From an uncultured Litoreibacter sp. (GTDB lineage Bacteria > Pseudomonadota > Alphaproteobacteria > Rhodobacterales > Rhodobacteraceae), in contig CALFWN010000256.1 of assembly GCA_937928335.1 (NCBI GenBank), positions 1 to 9,939 of the forward strand: DNA of 9,939 nucleotides, in the 5' to 3' direction. Numbering within the stretch: the first letter of the stretch is position 1; every line of letters starts with the position of its first letter. Made by a program: the position numbers and the translations under genes. The notes under the pieces were generated by a model, which saw only the letters and a list, made by a program, of their open reading frames with translations, did no database searches and was not told the origin of the DNA. This document shows, one piece after another, positions 1 to 6,940 of this stretch.

Positions 1-1278
1 ATCAGTGATCAACTGCTGAAACGCCGGGTTGTCATACTGGAAGTAATATTCAGGGCGCGCATAAATTCCGATATCCATCGGTTCGGTATGCGACACGATG
101 GTCAGGCCAAAATCATAGCCCTTGAAAGCCTGCTCCAGCCATTGCGCCCATTCCAGATTGCTGATCTCCGTCTCGATGCCAACCTCGCGCAGCTGTGCGG
201 CGATGATCTCCCCGCCGCGACGGGCATAGGAAGGGGGCGGCAGCTTCAGGGTTGTGGTGAACCCGTTTGCAAAACCCGCCTCGGCCAGCAGGGCCTTGGC
301 TTTCTCGGGATCGTAGTTGGAATTGGCCGTCAGGTCGATATAGGCGGGGTTATGCGGCGCGAAATGGGAACCGATGGGGGTGCCGTAGCCGAACATGGCA
401 CCATCGATGATGGCGGAGCGGTCAATGGCGTGACTGACGGCCTGGCGGACCAGCTTGTTGTCGAAGGGCGGCAGCTTGTTGTTCATCGCCATGATCGTCT
501 CGCCCTCGGTGTTGCCGGCGAGGACGGTAAAACGGGGGTCGGCCTCGAATTGGGCAAGGTTTTCGGGCGCTGGGTAGACGTAGAACGCGTCAATATCCTC
601 GGCCATCATCGCAGCGAAAGCGGCGGTCGGGTCAGAGATGAACTTGAAGGTCGCACCGTCCAGTTTGGCGACCTCTCCCCAGTAATTCTCGTTTCTTTCC
701 AAAGCGATAGAATCGCCCTGCTTCCAGTCGGAGAACTTGAATGCGCCGGTGCCCACCGGGTTTGCCTTGATATCCTCGATGCTTTCAGGCGCCACAATAA
801 CCGCGTCGCCCCATGCGAGGTTGAACAGGAAGTTGCCTTGCGGTTTGGCGAGGGTGACTTTGACGGTTGTGGGGGTCACGGCCTCTGTACTGGCGATGTT
901 GGCGAAAAGAGCTTTTTGCGCATTCACGCTGTCCTCGGCGCGGGCGCGGTCGAGGGAGAAAGTGACGTCTGTGGCGTCCAGATCGGTGCCGTCATGGAAG
1001 GTCACGCCGTCGCGCAGGTTGAACGTATAGATCAGCCCGTCCTCGGAAATTTCCCAGCTTTCGGCCAAACCCGGGCCAACAGAACCGTCTGAAGAAAACC
1101 GTGTAAGCCCCTCAAATACATTGGAATAAAGCACCTGATCAATTGCGCCTGCAGCGGCAGAGGTCGGGTCCAGATGGGGCGGCTCCAGCTGCATCCCGAT
1201 GGTCACGTCGCGGGCCTGCGCGGTTGCGCCTGCCAACAACGCTGCTGCTGCAACGGTTCCGAAAATGACACGGTTCAT
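1..1278 (-). CDS. ABC transporter substrate-binding protein, family 5 (peptide type), C-terminus cut by window edge
   Basis: Periplasmic solute-binding protein of the SBP_bac_5 (DppA/OppA-like) family, which captures dipeptides, oligopeptides or related compounds for an ABC importer. Reading leftward from the ATG at 1278, the frame stays open for 426 codons to base 1 without a stop. The first 22 residues are a Sec signal peptide (MNRVIF, then an Ala/Leu core, ending AQA before RDVTIG). Family-typical stretches follow: LEPPHLDP near residue 33, the VFEGLTRF block near 55, LAESWEIS near 70, a LRDGVTFHDG block near 87, RNENYWG near 195, VRQAVSHAID near 277 and YDPEKAKALLAEAGF near 315. Family members usually run to about 500-530 residues, so roughly 80-100 are missing to the left. 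A strong ribosome site precedes the start. It lies 52 bases downstream of the M20 peptidase gene on the same strand, so the two are probably one operon. The exact ligand cannot be read from sequence. Confidence 0.93.
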   Translation of the reverse strand, partial: MNRVIFGTVAAAALLAGATAQARDVTIGMQLEPPHLDPTSAAAGAIDQVLYSNVFEGLTRFSSDGSVGPGLAESWEISEDGLIYTFNLRDGVTFHDGTDLDATDVTFSLDRARAEDSVNAQKALFANIASTEAVTPTTVKVTLAKPQGNFLFNLAWGDAVIVAPESIEDIKANPVGTGAFKFSDWKQGDSIALERNENYWGEVAKLDGATFKFISDPTAAFAAMMAEDIDAFYVYPAPENLAQFEADPRFTVLAGNTEGETIMAMNNKLPPFDNKLVRQAVSHAIDRSAIIDGAMFGYGTPIGSHFAPHNPAYIDLTANSNYDPEKAKALLAEAGFANGFTTTLKLPPPSYARRGGEIIAAQLREVGIETEISNLEWAQWLEQAFKGYDFGLTIVSHTEPMDIGIYARPEYYFQYDNPAFQQLITD

Positions 1279-1284
1279 GAGAAG

Positions 1285-1290
1285 CCCTCC
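1285..1290 (-). promoter_or_regulatory. Ribosome binding site of the substrate-binding protein gene
   Basis: On the minus strand the bases read GGAGGG, six bases before the ATG at 1278. This near-ideal Shine-Dalgarno site fixes the start and fits high expression, as is usual for periplasmic binding proteins. Confidence 0.75.
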
Positions 1291-1330
1291 AAAATATATG
1301 GCAAGAGAGTGAAGCGTAACGCGGTGAGGT

Positions 1331-2626
1331 TCAAGCAGGTAGGTCTGTCGGGTGCAGAAGATCGATCAGCGTGTGGCCCATGACCAGTGCGCTGTCGAGC
1401 ATATCGTCAACGCCGACATACTCGTCAGGCTTGTGGGCAAGCTCCAGAAGGCCCGGCCCATAGGCGATGCAGTTCTTCAGTTTTCCGATGCGGTCAATGT
1501 GTTTTTGGTCGTAAGTTCCCGGGCTTACAACGTGTTCTGCATCTTTTCCTAGCACCTCGCGGATGGCCTTCTCGACCGATGTGACCACGGGGGCGTCGGG
1601 GGCGGTCATGGTGGGGGTGACGCTCCACATCTCGTGGAGGTCGTAACGGAAGTTTTCGCGCTCTCTGGTAAGTTTGTCGAGGATGTCTGTAACCTCCGTG
1701 CGGACCTCATCCTCGGTCTCCTCGATGAGGTAGCGACGGTCGATGATCATGCGGGCGCGGTCGGGCACAACGGCGGATGGCAGCCCTGTGAAGCCTTCCT
1801 CCGGCTCGGCCTGACCGCCATGCAAGCTGTTGATATTCATGGTCGAATTCTTGGCACCATCCGGCACAACAGGCATTTGGGTGTGCTTTTTCGCAAGCGC
1901 CGGGAAGAGCGTTTTTTCCATTTCCGAGAGCACTGCGCCCATGTGGCGGACGGCGCAATCGCCCAGGAATGGCATGGAGCCATGTGCGATTTCGCCGTGG
2001 GTTTCGATCTCGGCCCACCAGACGCCGCGATGGCCCAGACAGATGCGGTCCTTGTGCAATGGCTCGGGGATGATGACGTGATCGACATGGGAAAAGTGTT
2101 TCTTTTCAGCGAGATACGCCACGCCGCCATAGCCGCCGGTTTCCTCATCAGCGGTGCCCGATATCTCGATGGCGCCGCTAAAGTTCTGAAATTCCTCGAC
2201 AAATGCCTCCGCCGCGATGATGGAGGCGGCCAATCCGCCCTTCATATCGCAGCTGCCACGGCCATAAATCCTGCCATCCTCAAGCGCGCCGCCAAAGGGA
2301 TCGCGGGTCCAGCCCTGACCGATTTCGACCACATCGATATGGCTGTTGAAATGCACGCATTCACCAGATGTGGTAGCTTCACGCCGCGCAACCACATTCC
2401 ATCGTGGGTATTTGCGACTGTCGCCCGGCGTGCCTTCGGCGCGGATCAACTGCACCTCAAAGCCGGAACGGGCCAATCTGTCGGCGAGATAGCCGCAGAT
2501 TTCGCGGTAATTTTCACCAGGAGGATTGAGGGTCGGGATGCGGATCAGATCCTGCGTCAACGCGATCAAATCGTCTTTTTTGCCCAGAATACGGGCGCTA
2601 AGTCTTTGAAAAGGCGTCATTGTCAC
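1331..2626 (-). CDS. M20 family metallopeptidase, ArgE/DapE-like deacylase
   Basis: Zinc-dependent cytoplasmic amidohydrolase of the M20 family (acetylornithine deacetylase / succinyl-diaminopimelate desuccinylase group), which removes an acyl or aminoacyl group from an amino acid or small peptide. The 431-residue product has the full set of metal and catalytic residues: HFNSHIDVV (H96, D98), GRGSCDMKGG (bridging D127), TADEETGG (base E161, ligand E162), PEP (E188) and a C-terminal ELAHKPDEY (H398). The AHGSMP block near residue 215 sits in the lid/dimerisation domain. The start is GTG at 2626, with a weak AAGG ten bases upstream. An ATG two codons later (2620) is an almost equal alternative. 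It is followed at 52 bases by the binding protein gene, suggesting an operon that imports and then hydrolyses a peptide-like or N-acyl compound. True ArgE or DapE cannot be told apart from a catabolic relative; the transporter context favours the catabolic role. Confidence 0.9.
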   Translation of the reverse strand: MTMTPFQRLSARILGKKDDLIALTQDLIRIPTLNPPGENYREICGYLADRLARSGFEVQLIRAEGTPGDSRKYPRWNVVARREATTSGECVHFNSHIDVVEIGQGWTRDPFGGALEDGRIYGRGSCDMKGGLAASIIAAEAFVEEFQNFSGAIEISGTADEETGGYGGVAYLAEKKHFSHVDHVIIPEPLHKDRICLGHRGVWWAEIETHGEIAHGSMPFLGDCAVRHMGAVLSEMEKTLFPALAKKHTQMPVVPDGAKNSTMNINSLHGGQAEPEEGFTGLPSAVVPDRARMIIDRRYLIEETEDEVRTEVTDILDKLTRERENFRYDLHEMWSVTPTMTAPDAPVVTSVEKAIREVLGKDAEHVVSPGTYDQKHIDRIGKLKNCIAYGPGLLELAHKPDEYVGVDDMLDSALVMGHTLIDLLHPTDLPA

Positions 2627-2915
2627 GAGGTTTTGGCCTTGAGATGCGAGGACAGGGAGACCGTGACGCTATCTTGGACAGGCGCAGACAGCAAGATAAC
2701 AGCCCCCCGGAGGCGCTTTTTGCCAGTTTGGTACAAAATGGGGCAAAACTTTTGGGGCAAAAACCCATTTTGTACCAAACTCGGAGCCCGGATCTGGCAA
2801 GGTTTTCTTAAGATACCCTAACAAAACGGCAAATCGGTTAACCTTTGGTCATTGGCCCCGCGTGGCTGCATTTTGCGGTGGTTCAGCCCCGGCAACTGGC
2901 TTTAAGCTGGGCTGT
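2627..2915. promoter_or_regulatory. Divergent intergenic region between the M20 operon and the pqi operon
   Basis: About 290 bases separate the start of the minus-strand peptidase gene from the start of the plus-strand pqiA, so both operons' promoters should lie here. It contains the 18-bp inverted repeat described separately. A GTTAACC motif occurs at about 2837-2843, upstream of pqiA. I could not assign convincing -35/-10 boxes or a SoxR-type operator. An upstream in-frame GTG at 2862 would lengthen PqiA by 18 residues, but that extension looks non-coding. Confidence 0.5.
2725..2781. repeat. 18-bp perfect inverted repeat with structured 21-base spacer
   Basis: The left arm AGTTTGGTACAAAATGGG (2725-2742) and the right arm CCCATTTTGTACCAAACT (2764-2781) are exact reverse complements, centred on about 2753. 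Each arm contains a near-palindrome around GGTAC (TTTGGTACAAA). The spacer holds a direct repeat GGGGCAAAA (2740-2748 and 2754-2762) and a small inverted repeat CAAAA-C-TTTTG (2744-2754). There is no T-run after the right arm, so it does not look like a terminator for either strand. It lies 99 bases upstream of the M20 start and 134 bases upstream of pqiA. A paired operator for a dimeric regulator is the likeliest use, for example a GntR-family protein, given the GT-AC half-sites. A leader hairpin on either transcript is the alternative. Confidence 0.85.
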
Positions 2916-3566
2916 ATGACTGACCGGCTGCCGCCCCGCCCTTTGCCCGACCTGATCGTCTGCCCGCAATGCGATGCGACGTATAAACTGGCCCGGCCCG
3001 GACATGGGCAACGGGCGGTCTGCGCGCGGTGTCATACGGTGCTGATCATGCCCCATTCGAAGGCCGGAATTCAGATCATCGCGGTCTCGGTTGCGATTGT
3101 GGTTCTGGTGATCGCGGCGACGGTGTTTCCGTTTCTGACCATCAAAGTGGCGGGGACGCAAAATTCGGTCTCGATCCTTGATGCAGCGCTCGCTTTCTCG
3201 GACGGGCCACTGATCGCGCTGTCGCTGTCAACGGCGGCGCTGATCATCTTCATCCCCCTGCTGCGGGTCCTGCTTGCGCTGTACGTTCTGATCCCGGTTG
3301 TGCTTGACCGGATGCCCGCCAAAGGCTCGCGCCGGGCCTTTCGGCTGTCAGAGGCGCTGCGGCCCTGGTCGATGGCGGAGATCTTCGCAATCGGCTGCGC
3401 GGTGGCGCTGGTCAAGATCACCGATCTGGCGGATGTCACCTTTGGCCCGGCCTTCTGGATGTTCGCCATTCTGGTGGTGCTGGTCGTGGCGCAGGACAAT
3501 TTCATGTGCCGCTGGACCGTGTGGAAATCGCTTGACGGGCTCAGAAAATCAGAGCCGCGCAAATGA
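2916..3566 (+). CDS. pqiA: PqiA family inner-membrane protein, first half-size copy
   Basis: Paraquat-inducible protein A family. In Escherichia coli PqiA is an inner-membrane partner of the PqiB MCE protein in lipid movement between membranes. This 216-residue copy has a zinc-ribbon-like domain (C16-x2-C19 and C36-x2-C39), then four hydrophobic segments at roughly residues 52-72, 97-125, 150-168 and 178-196. The FPFL motif ends the first segment. It corresponds to one half of the roughly 417-residue E. coli protein, which fuses two such units. I chose the ATG at 2916 (MTDRLPP) because the segment from the upstream GTG at 2862 (AAFCGGSAP) lacks family character; no strong Shine-Dalgarno site supports either start. 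Its stop overlaps the next gene by four bases (ATGA), indicating translational coupling. Confidence 0.87.
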   Translation: MTDRLPPRPLPDLIVCPQCDATYKLARPGHGQRAVCARCHTVLIMPHSKAGIQIIAVSVAIVVLVIAATVFPFLTIKVAGTQNSVSILDAALAFSDGPLIALSLSTAALIIFIPLLRVLLALYVLIPVVLDRMPAKGSRRAFRLSEALRPWSMAEIFAIGCAVALVKITDLADVTFGPAFWMFAILVVLVVAQDNFMCRWTVWKSLDGLRKSEPRK

Positions 3567-4207
3567 GCGAGACCACCCCGATCATCACCGCCCGCGAGAT
3601 GGGCGTGGTGGGCTGCCGCCGCTGCACGCAGGTCTGGCCGCAAGGCACGGAGATTTGCGGGCGCTGCGGCAAGCGGCTGCAATTGCGCGACCACAAGAGC
3701 CTGCAACGGGTCTGGGCGTGGTGGAGCGTCGGAATGCTTTGCTACATCCCCGCCAACATGTACCCGATGCTGAGCACCCGGACGCTGTTCACGGTCCAGC
3801 AGGACACGATTGTCGGCGGCGCGATTGAGCTGTTCACCCACGGCGCGCCTTTTGTGGCCATGATCATCCTGTTTGCCAGCGTCGTCATCCCCTTGGGCAA
3901 GTTCTTCGCGATTGCCTATCTGGCGATATCGGTGCAGCGGCGCAGCGCGGCCTCATTTGGGCAGCGGCATCTTCTGTATGAGGTCGTCGAATATATCGGG
4001 CGCTGGTCGATGATCGATATCTTTGTCGTTGCGATCCTGTCCTCACTTGTGCAACTCAGAAGCCTCGCGGCGATTGATCCGGGGCCTGCCAGTCTGTTCT
4101 TTGCCCTGTCGGTCATTTTCACCATGTTATCCGCCCAGAGCTTCGACTCGCGGATGATCTGGGACATGCAAAGCCGCGACAAGGGGGAGGCCAGCCGTGG
4201 TCACTGA
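3563..4207 (+). CDS. pqiA: PqiA family inner-membrane protein, second half-size copy
   Basis: Second PqiA unit, 214 residues, again with a four-cysteine zinc-ribbon-like domain (C18-x2-C21, C32-x2-C35) and about four membrane segments (about 52-70, 97-120, 148-165 and 178-195). It carries the most characteristic family motifs: IPANMYPML near residue 62, GRWSMIDIFVVAILSSLVQL near 146 and FDSRMIWD near 196, matching the C-terminal half of fused PqiA proteins. The ATG overlaps the stop of the first copy in an ATGA junction, with no clear ribosome site of its own, so it probably depends on coupled translation. Its end overlaps pqiB by 11 bases. The two proteins probably assemble together to replace the single fused PqiA; that is inference. 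Confidence 0.9.
   Translation: MSETTPIITAREMGVVGCRRCTQVWPQGTEICGRCGKRLQLRDHKSLQRVWAWWSVGMLCYIPANMYPMLSTRTLFTVQQDTIVGGAIELFTHGAPFVAMIILFASVVIPLGKFFAIAYLAISVQRRSAASFGQRHLLYEVVEYIGRWSMIDIFVVAILSSLVQLRSLAAIDPGPASLFFALSVIFTMLSAQSFDSRMIWDMQSRDKGEASRGH
4183..4190 (+). promoter_or_regulatory. Ribosome binding site selecting the GTG start of pqiB
   Basis: GGGGGAGG lies six bases before the GTG at 4197, inside the 3' end of the second pqiA gene. It supports GTG as the true pqiB start although the reading frames overlap. Confidence 0.75.
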
Positions 4208-6281
4208 CGCGCCAGATGTTGTTATCGAGCCGCAGCGCAAATCTGTGCTGAGCCGGGTGTCATTTGTCTGGCTGATCCCGGTGGCGGCTTTGGTGATTGC
4301 GCTGGGCGTGGCCTGGGACAGCTATTCCAGCCAGGGCCCGCTGATCACGCTGGAATTCCAGAACGGCGCGGGCATTGCCAAGGACGAGACCACCCTGAAA
4401 TACCGCGACATCACCGTGGGTGTGGTGGAGGATGTGGGGTTCTCTGAGGGGTTGAGCACGGTGCTGGTGAGCGTGCGGGTCGACAAGGATGTCGCACCCT
4501 ATATCGACAGCGGCGCGAATTTCTGGGTGGTGCGGCCCGAGCTGACCGCGCGCGGCGTCAGCGGGCTGGACACGGTGCTGTCCGGGGTCTTCATCGAAGG
4601 CGTCTGGGACGACGTGATCGGCACCTCCGAGGCCCGCTTCATGGGGCTGGAAAACGCGCCGCTTTTCCGCCCCTCGAAACCGGGTCTGGAGATCGCGCTC
4701 AGGGCCACGGCCAATGGCCAGCTGACCGAAAACGCGCCGATCTTCTTTCACGGCATCGAAGTGGGGCGGGTTGGCAAGGCGCGGATCTCTCCGACAACCA
4801 ATTACGCAATTGCGGAGGCGATCATCTACGCGCCGCATGGGCGGCTGATCAACAACTCCACCCGCTTCTGGGACACGTCGGGCTTCAGCGTCAATATCGG
4901 CCCCGCGGGGGCAGAGATCGACTTCACCTCGCTGGCGACGCTGGTCTCGGGCGGGTTGTCCTTTGACACGGTGGTCTCGGGCGGCGACCGCATCTCGGAT
5001 GGCGAGGTGTTTCGGATCTACGAGGATGAGGAGACCGCGCGCAACTCGGTCTTCAACGCCTCGGAGGTGGAGACGCTGGAGCTGAGCGCGATCTTTGAGG
5101 ACAATATTGCCGGGCTGCGCGTGGGCGCGGATGTGGAACTGGCGGGGCTGAAAATCGGCGAGGTGCAATCGGTCTCCGGCGTGATTGACCGCGCAACCTT
5201 TGGCGACAGCCGGGTGCGGCTGAACGCGATCCTGTCCATTCAGCCCGCGCGGCTGGGTCTGGAGGTCGAGGCCTCCCCCGCCGCCGCGCTGAACTTCATG
5301 GCCGGGCGGGTGCGTGACGGGTTGCGGGCGCGGCTGACCTCGGCGGGGCTGCTGGCGGGCGGGCTGAAGGTGGAGCTGGTCGAAAGCGCACAACCCGGCG
5401 CGCTGACCATCCCTGACATGACCGCCACGATCCCGCAAATCCCCACCGCCGAAAGCGAGATGCGCGACGCGGGCGCCAGCATCGAGGGGGTGATCAGCCG
5501 GGTAAACAACCTGCCGATCGAGCAGCTGATGGCCTCGGCGATCGATTTTCTGGACAGCGCGCAGGATTTCGTGGCCTCGGATGAATTGCGCGGCGTGCCC
5601 GAAGAGGCGGTCGGCCTGCTGGAAGACGTGCGCGGGCTGGTAAGCTCGGACGAGGTGCAGAATGTGCCGGTGCTGCTGAACGCCTCGCTGATGCGGCTTG
5701 AGGCGGTGATGGCGCAGCTGGAAGAGCAACAGCTGGTGGCCCGGCTGGTCGGCGCCGTGGACGCAGCGGCAGAGGCGGCCAAGGGCGTGGATACCGCCGT
5801 GGAGGGCGTGCCGGAGCTGGTCGCGGCCTTGCAGGGCGTCGCGGCCAAGGCCGAGGGGCTGGCACTGGAAGAGCTGGTGGGCGAGATCAACCGGCTGGCA
5901 GGCAACGCGGCCACGGTCATCGGCACGGATGCGTTCAACGCCCTACCGGGCGATCTGAGCGCGGCATTGGGCACGTTGCAGGCCACGTTGAACGACGTGC
6001 GCAACGGCGGCGTGATCGAGAACGCCAATGCAGCGCTGGCCTCCGCCCGCTCTGCGGCGGATGCGGTGGCGGTGGCGGCTGACGATCTGCCCGCGCTGGT
6101 GACACGGATGTCGGGCGTGCTGGATCAGGCCGCGCGCACCATCCGGGGCTATGACCGCGGCGACGAGCTGGGCCGCGACGTCGAAAGCACGCTGCGCGAA
6201 ATTCAGGAGGCGGCGAAGGCGCTTGCCTCGCTGGCGAAAACCATTGAGCGCAACCCAAGCGCGTTGATCCGGGGGCGATAG
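4197..6281 (+). CDS. pqiB: PqiB family MCE-domain protein (intermembrane transport tube)
   Basis: MCE (MlaD/PqiB/YebT) family protein, which forms a stacked hexameric tube carrying lipids across the periplasm. The 694 residues begin with a short cytoplasmic tail and one membrane anchor (about 23-40, FVWLIPVAALVIALGVAW). Three MCE domains follow, at about 49-140, 163-265 and 293-400. Each opens with a beta-strand and a 'hydrophobic-x-G-I/L-x-V/I-G-x-V' block, such as YRDITVGVVEDV, FHGIEVGRVGKA and LAGLKIGEVQSV. From about 405 to the end the protein is Ala/Leu-rich and predicted helical, matching the needle of PqiB, and closes with ERNPSALIRGR. E. coli PqiB has the same three-domain layout but about 546 residues, so the helical part here is about 150 residues longer. 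Internal repeats are visible in it (see findings). The GTG start is backed by a strong ribosome site; the stop lies three bases before pqiC. Confidence 0.94.
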   Translation: MVTDAPDVVIEPQRKSVLSRVSFVWLIPVAALVIALGVAWDSYSSQGPLITLEFQNGAGIAKDETTLKYRDITVGVVEDVGFSEGLSTVLVSVRVDKDVAPYIDSGANFWVVRPELTARGVSGLDTVLSGVFIEGVWDDVIGTSEARFMGLENAPLFRPSKPGLEIALRATANGQLTENAPIFFHGIEVGRVGKARISPTTNYAIAEAIIYAPHGRLINNSTRFWDTSGFSVNIGPAGAEIDFTSLATLVSGGLSFDTVVSGGDRISDGEVFRIYEDEETARNSVFNASEVETLELSAIFEDNIAGLRVGADVELAGLKIGEVQSVSGVIDRATFGDSRVRLNAILSIQPARLGLEVEASPAAALNFMAGRVRDGLRARLTSAGLLAGGLKVELVESAQPGALTIPDMTATIPQIPTAESEMRDAGASIEGVISRVNNLPIEQLMASAIDFLDSAQDFVASDELRGVPEEAVGLLEDVRGLVSSDEVQNVPVLLNASLMRLEAVMAQLEEQQLVARLVGAVDAAAEAAKGVDTAVEGVPELVAALQGVAAKAEGLALEELVGEINRLAGNAATVIGTDAFNALPGDLSAALGTLQATLNDVRNGGVIENANAALASARSAADAVAVAADDLPALVTRMSGVLDQAARTIRGYDRGDELGRDVESTLREIQEAAKALASLAKTIERNPSALIRGR

Positions 6282-6284
6282 CTG

Positions 6285-6860
6285 ATGTTGAGAGTTTCGA
6301 TATGGACGGCATGTGCGGCGCTGGGCCTGCTGGCGGGCTGCGCGGGCGGCACGGCGGAGCGGTATTCGGTGCCGCCCACCCAGACGGCGGAGCGGGTGGC
6401 GATCCGCTACGGCGCGGTGGAAATCCGCGACGTGACGCTGCCCAGCTACGCGGCGGGCGACGAGATCACGCAGCAAAGCGCGGGCGGCGTGCTGACCAGC
6501 TCGACGGCGGTGCTGTGGGCCGACGCCCCGGAACGCGCGATTGCGCTGGAGCTGGTGCGGCATCTGTCGACATTGACCGGCGCAAGGGTGGCCTCGGACC
6601 CCTGGCCGTTTGAAGCCTTTCCCGACGCCACGCTGGAGGTGCGCTTCGAGCAGCTTCTGGCGGGCGCTGACGGCGTGTTTCGCGCCACGGGGCAGTTTTT
6701 CGTGGCCGTAGAAGACGGGCGCGAGCGCAGCGGGCTGTTTGACCTCAGCGTGCCTTTGAGCGCGGCAGAGGCCGACACCAGCCCCGCCACAATCGCCGCC
6801 GCGCGGGGCCAGATCATCCTTGATCTGGCGGAGTTCATCGCCAAAGAGGGGCTGCGCTGA
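6285..6860 (+). CDS. pqiC: PqiC-like outer-membrane lipoprotein (ABC-type transport auxiliary lipoprotein family)
   Basis: Small lipoprotein of the PqiC/YmbA (formerly DUF330) family, which in E. coli sits in the outer membrane and meets the end of the PqiB tube. The 191-residue product starts with a lipoprotein signal ending in the lipobox LAGC (residues 16-19). The residue after C19 is Ala rather than Asp, consistent with outer-membrane sorting. The mature part has the family pattern: RYSVPP near the start, a VEIRDVTLPSYAAGDEI strand block near residues 45-61, ALELVRHLSTLTG near 85 and a C-terminal helix LDLAEFIAKEGLR. The ATG lies three bases after the pqiB stop, and the pqiB end supplies a G-run ribosome site (6271-6275). 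It is the last gene of the operon. Confidence 0.9.
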   Translation: MLRVSIWTACAALGLLAGCAGGTAERYSVPPTQTAERVAIRYGAVEIRDVTLPSYAAGDEITQQSAGGVLTSSTAVLWADAPERAIALELVRHLSTLTGARVASDPWPFEAFPDATLEVRFEQLLAGADGVFRATGQFFVAVEDGRERSGLFDLSVPLSAAEADTSPATIAAARGQIILDLAEFIAKEGLR

Positions 6861-6902
6861 GCGGCTTGCCCGCCTGACCCGAAGCTGTGAATAAACCAAA
6901 AA

Positions 6903-6940
6903 GGCCCGGCAGCTGTAATGCAACTGCCGGGCCGTATTTT
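6903..6940 (+). terminator. Rho-independent terminator of the pqi operon, possibly bidirectional
   Basis: A ten-base perfect stem, GGCCCGGCAG (6903-6912) with CTGCCGGGCC (6924-6933), extends by two further pairs around a TAATG loop and is followed by GTATTTT. It begins 43 bases after the pqiC stop. An A-rich run (ACCAAAAA) precedes it, so the other strand also reads stem then T-run. Bidirectional activity is possible, although no convergent gene is adjacent. Confidence 0.85.

Noticed and set aside
88..1092. 334-codon open frame on the plus strand
   Set aside because: It lies antisense to the substrate-binding protein gene, which is open over 426 codons with a signal peptide and family motifs. 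The plus-strand product has no recognisable domain.
1634..2821. 395-codon open frame on the plus strand
   Set aside because: It is antisense to the M20 peptidase, whose metal-binding residues are all intact. The frame is a by-product of GC-rich codon bias.
2862..2915. Upstream GTG start that would extend PqiA by 18 residues
   Set aside because: The extension lacks family character and sits before the natural MTDRLPP start, which leads directly into the zinc-ribbon domain.
4260..5729. 489-codon open frame on the minus strand
   Set aside because: It is antisense to the well-supported pqiB gene and its His/Arg/Gln-rich product is typical of a shadow frame.
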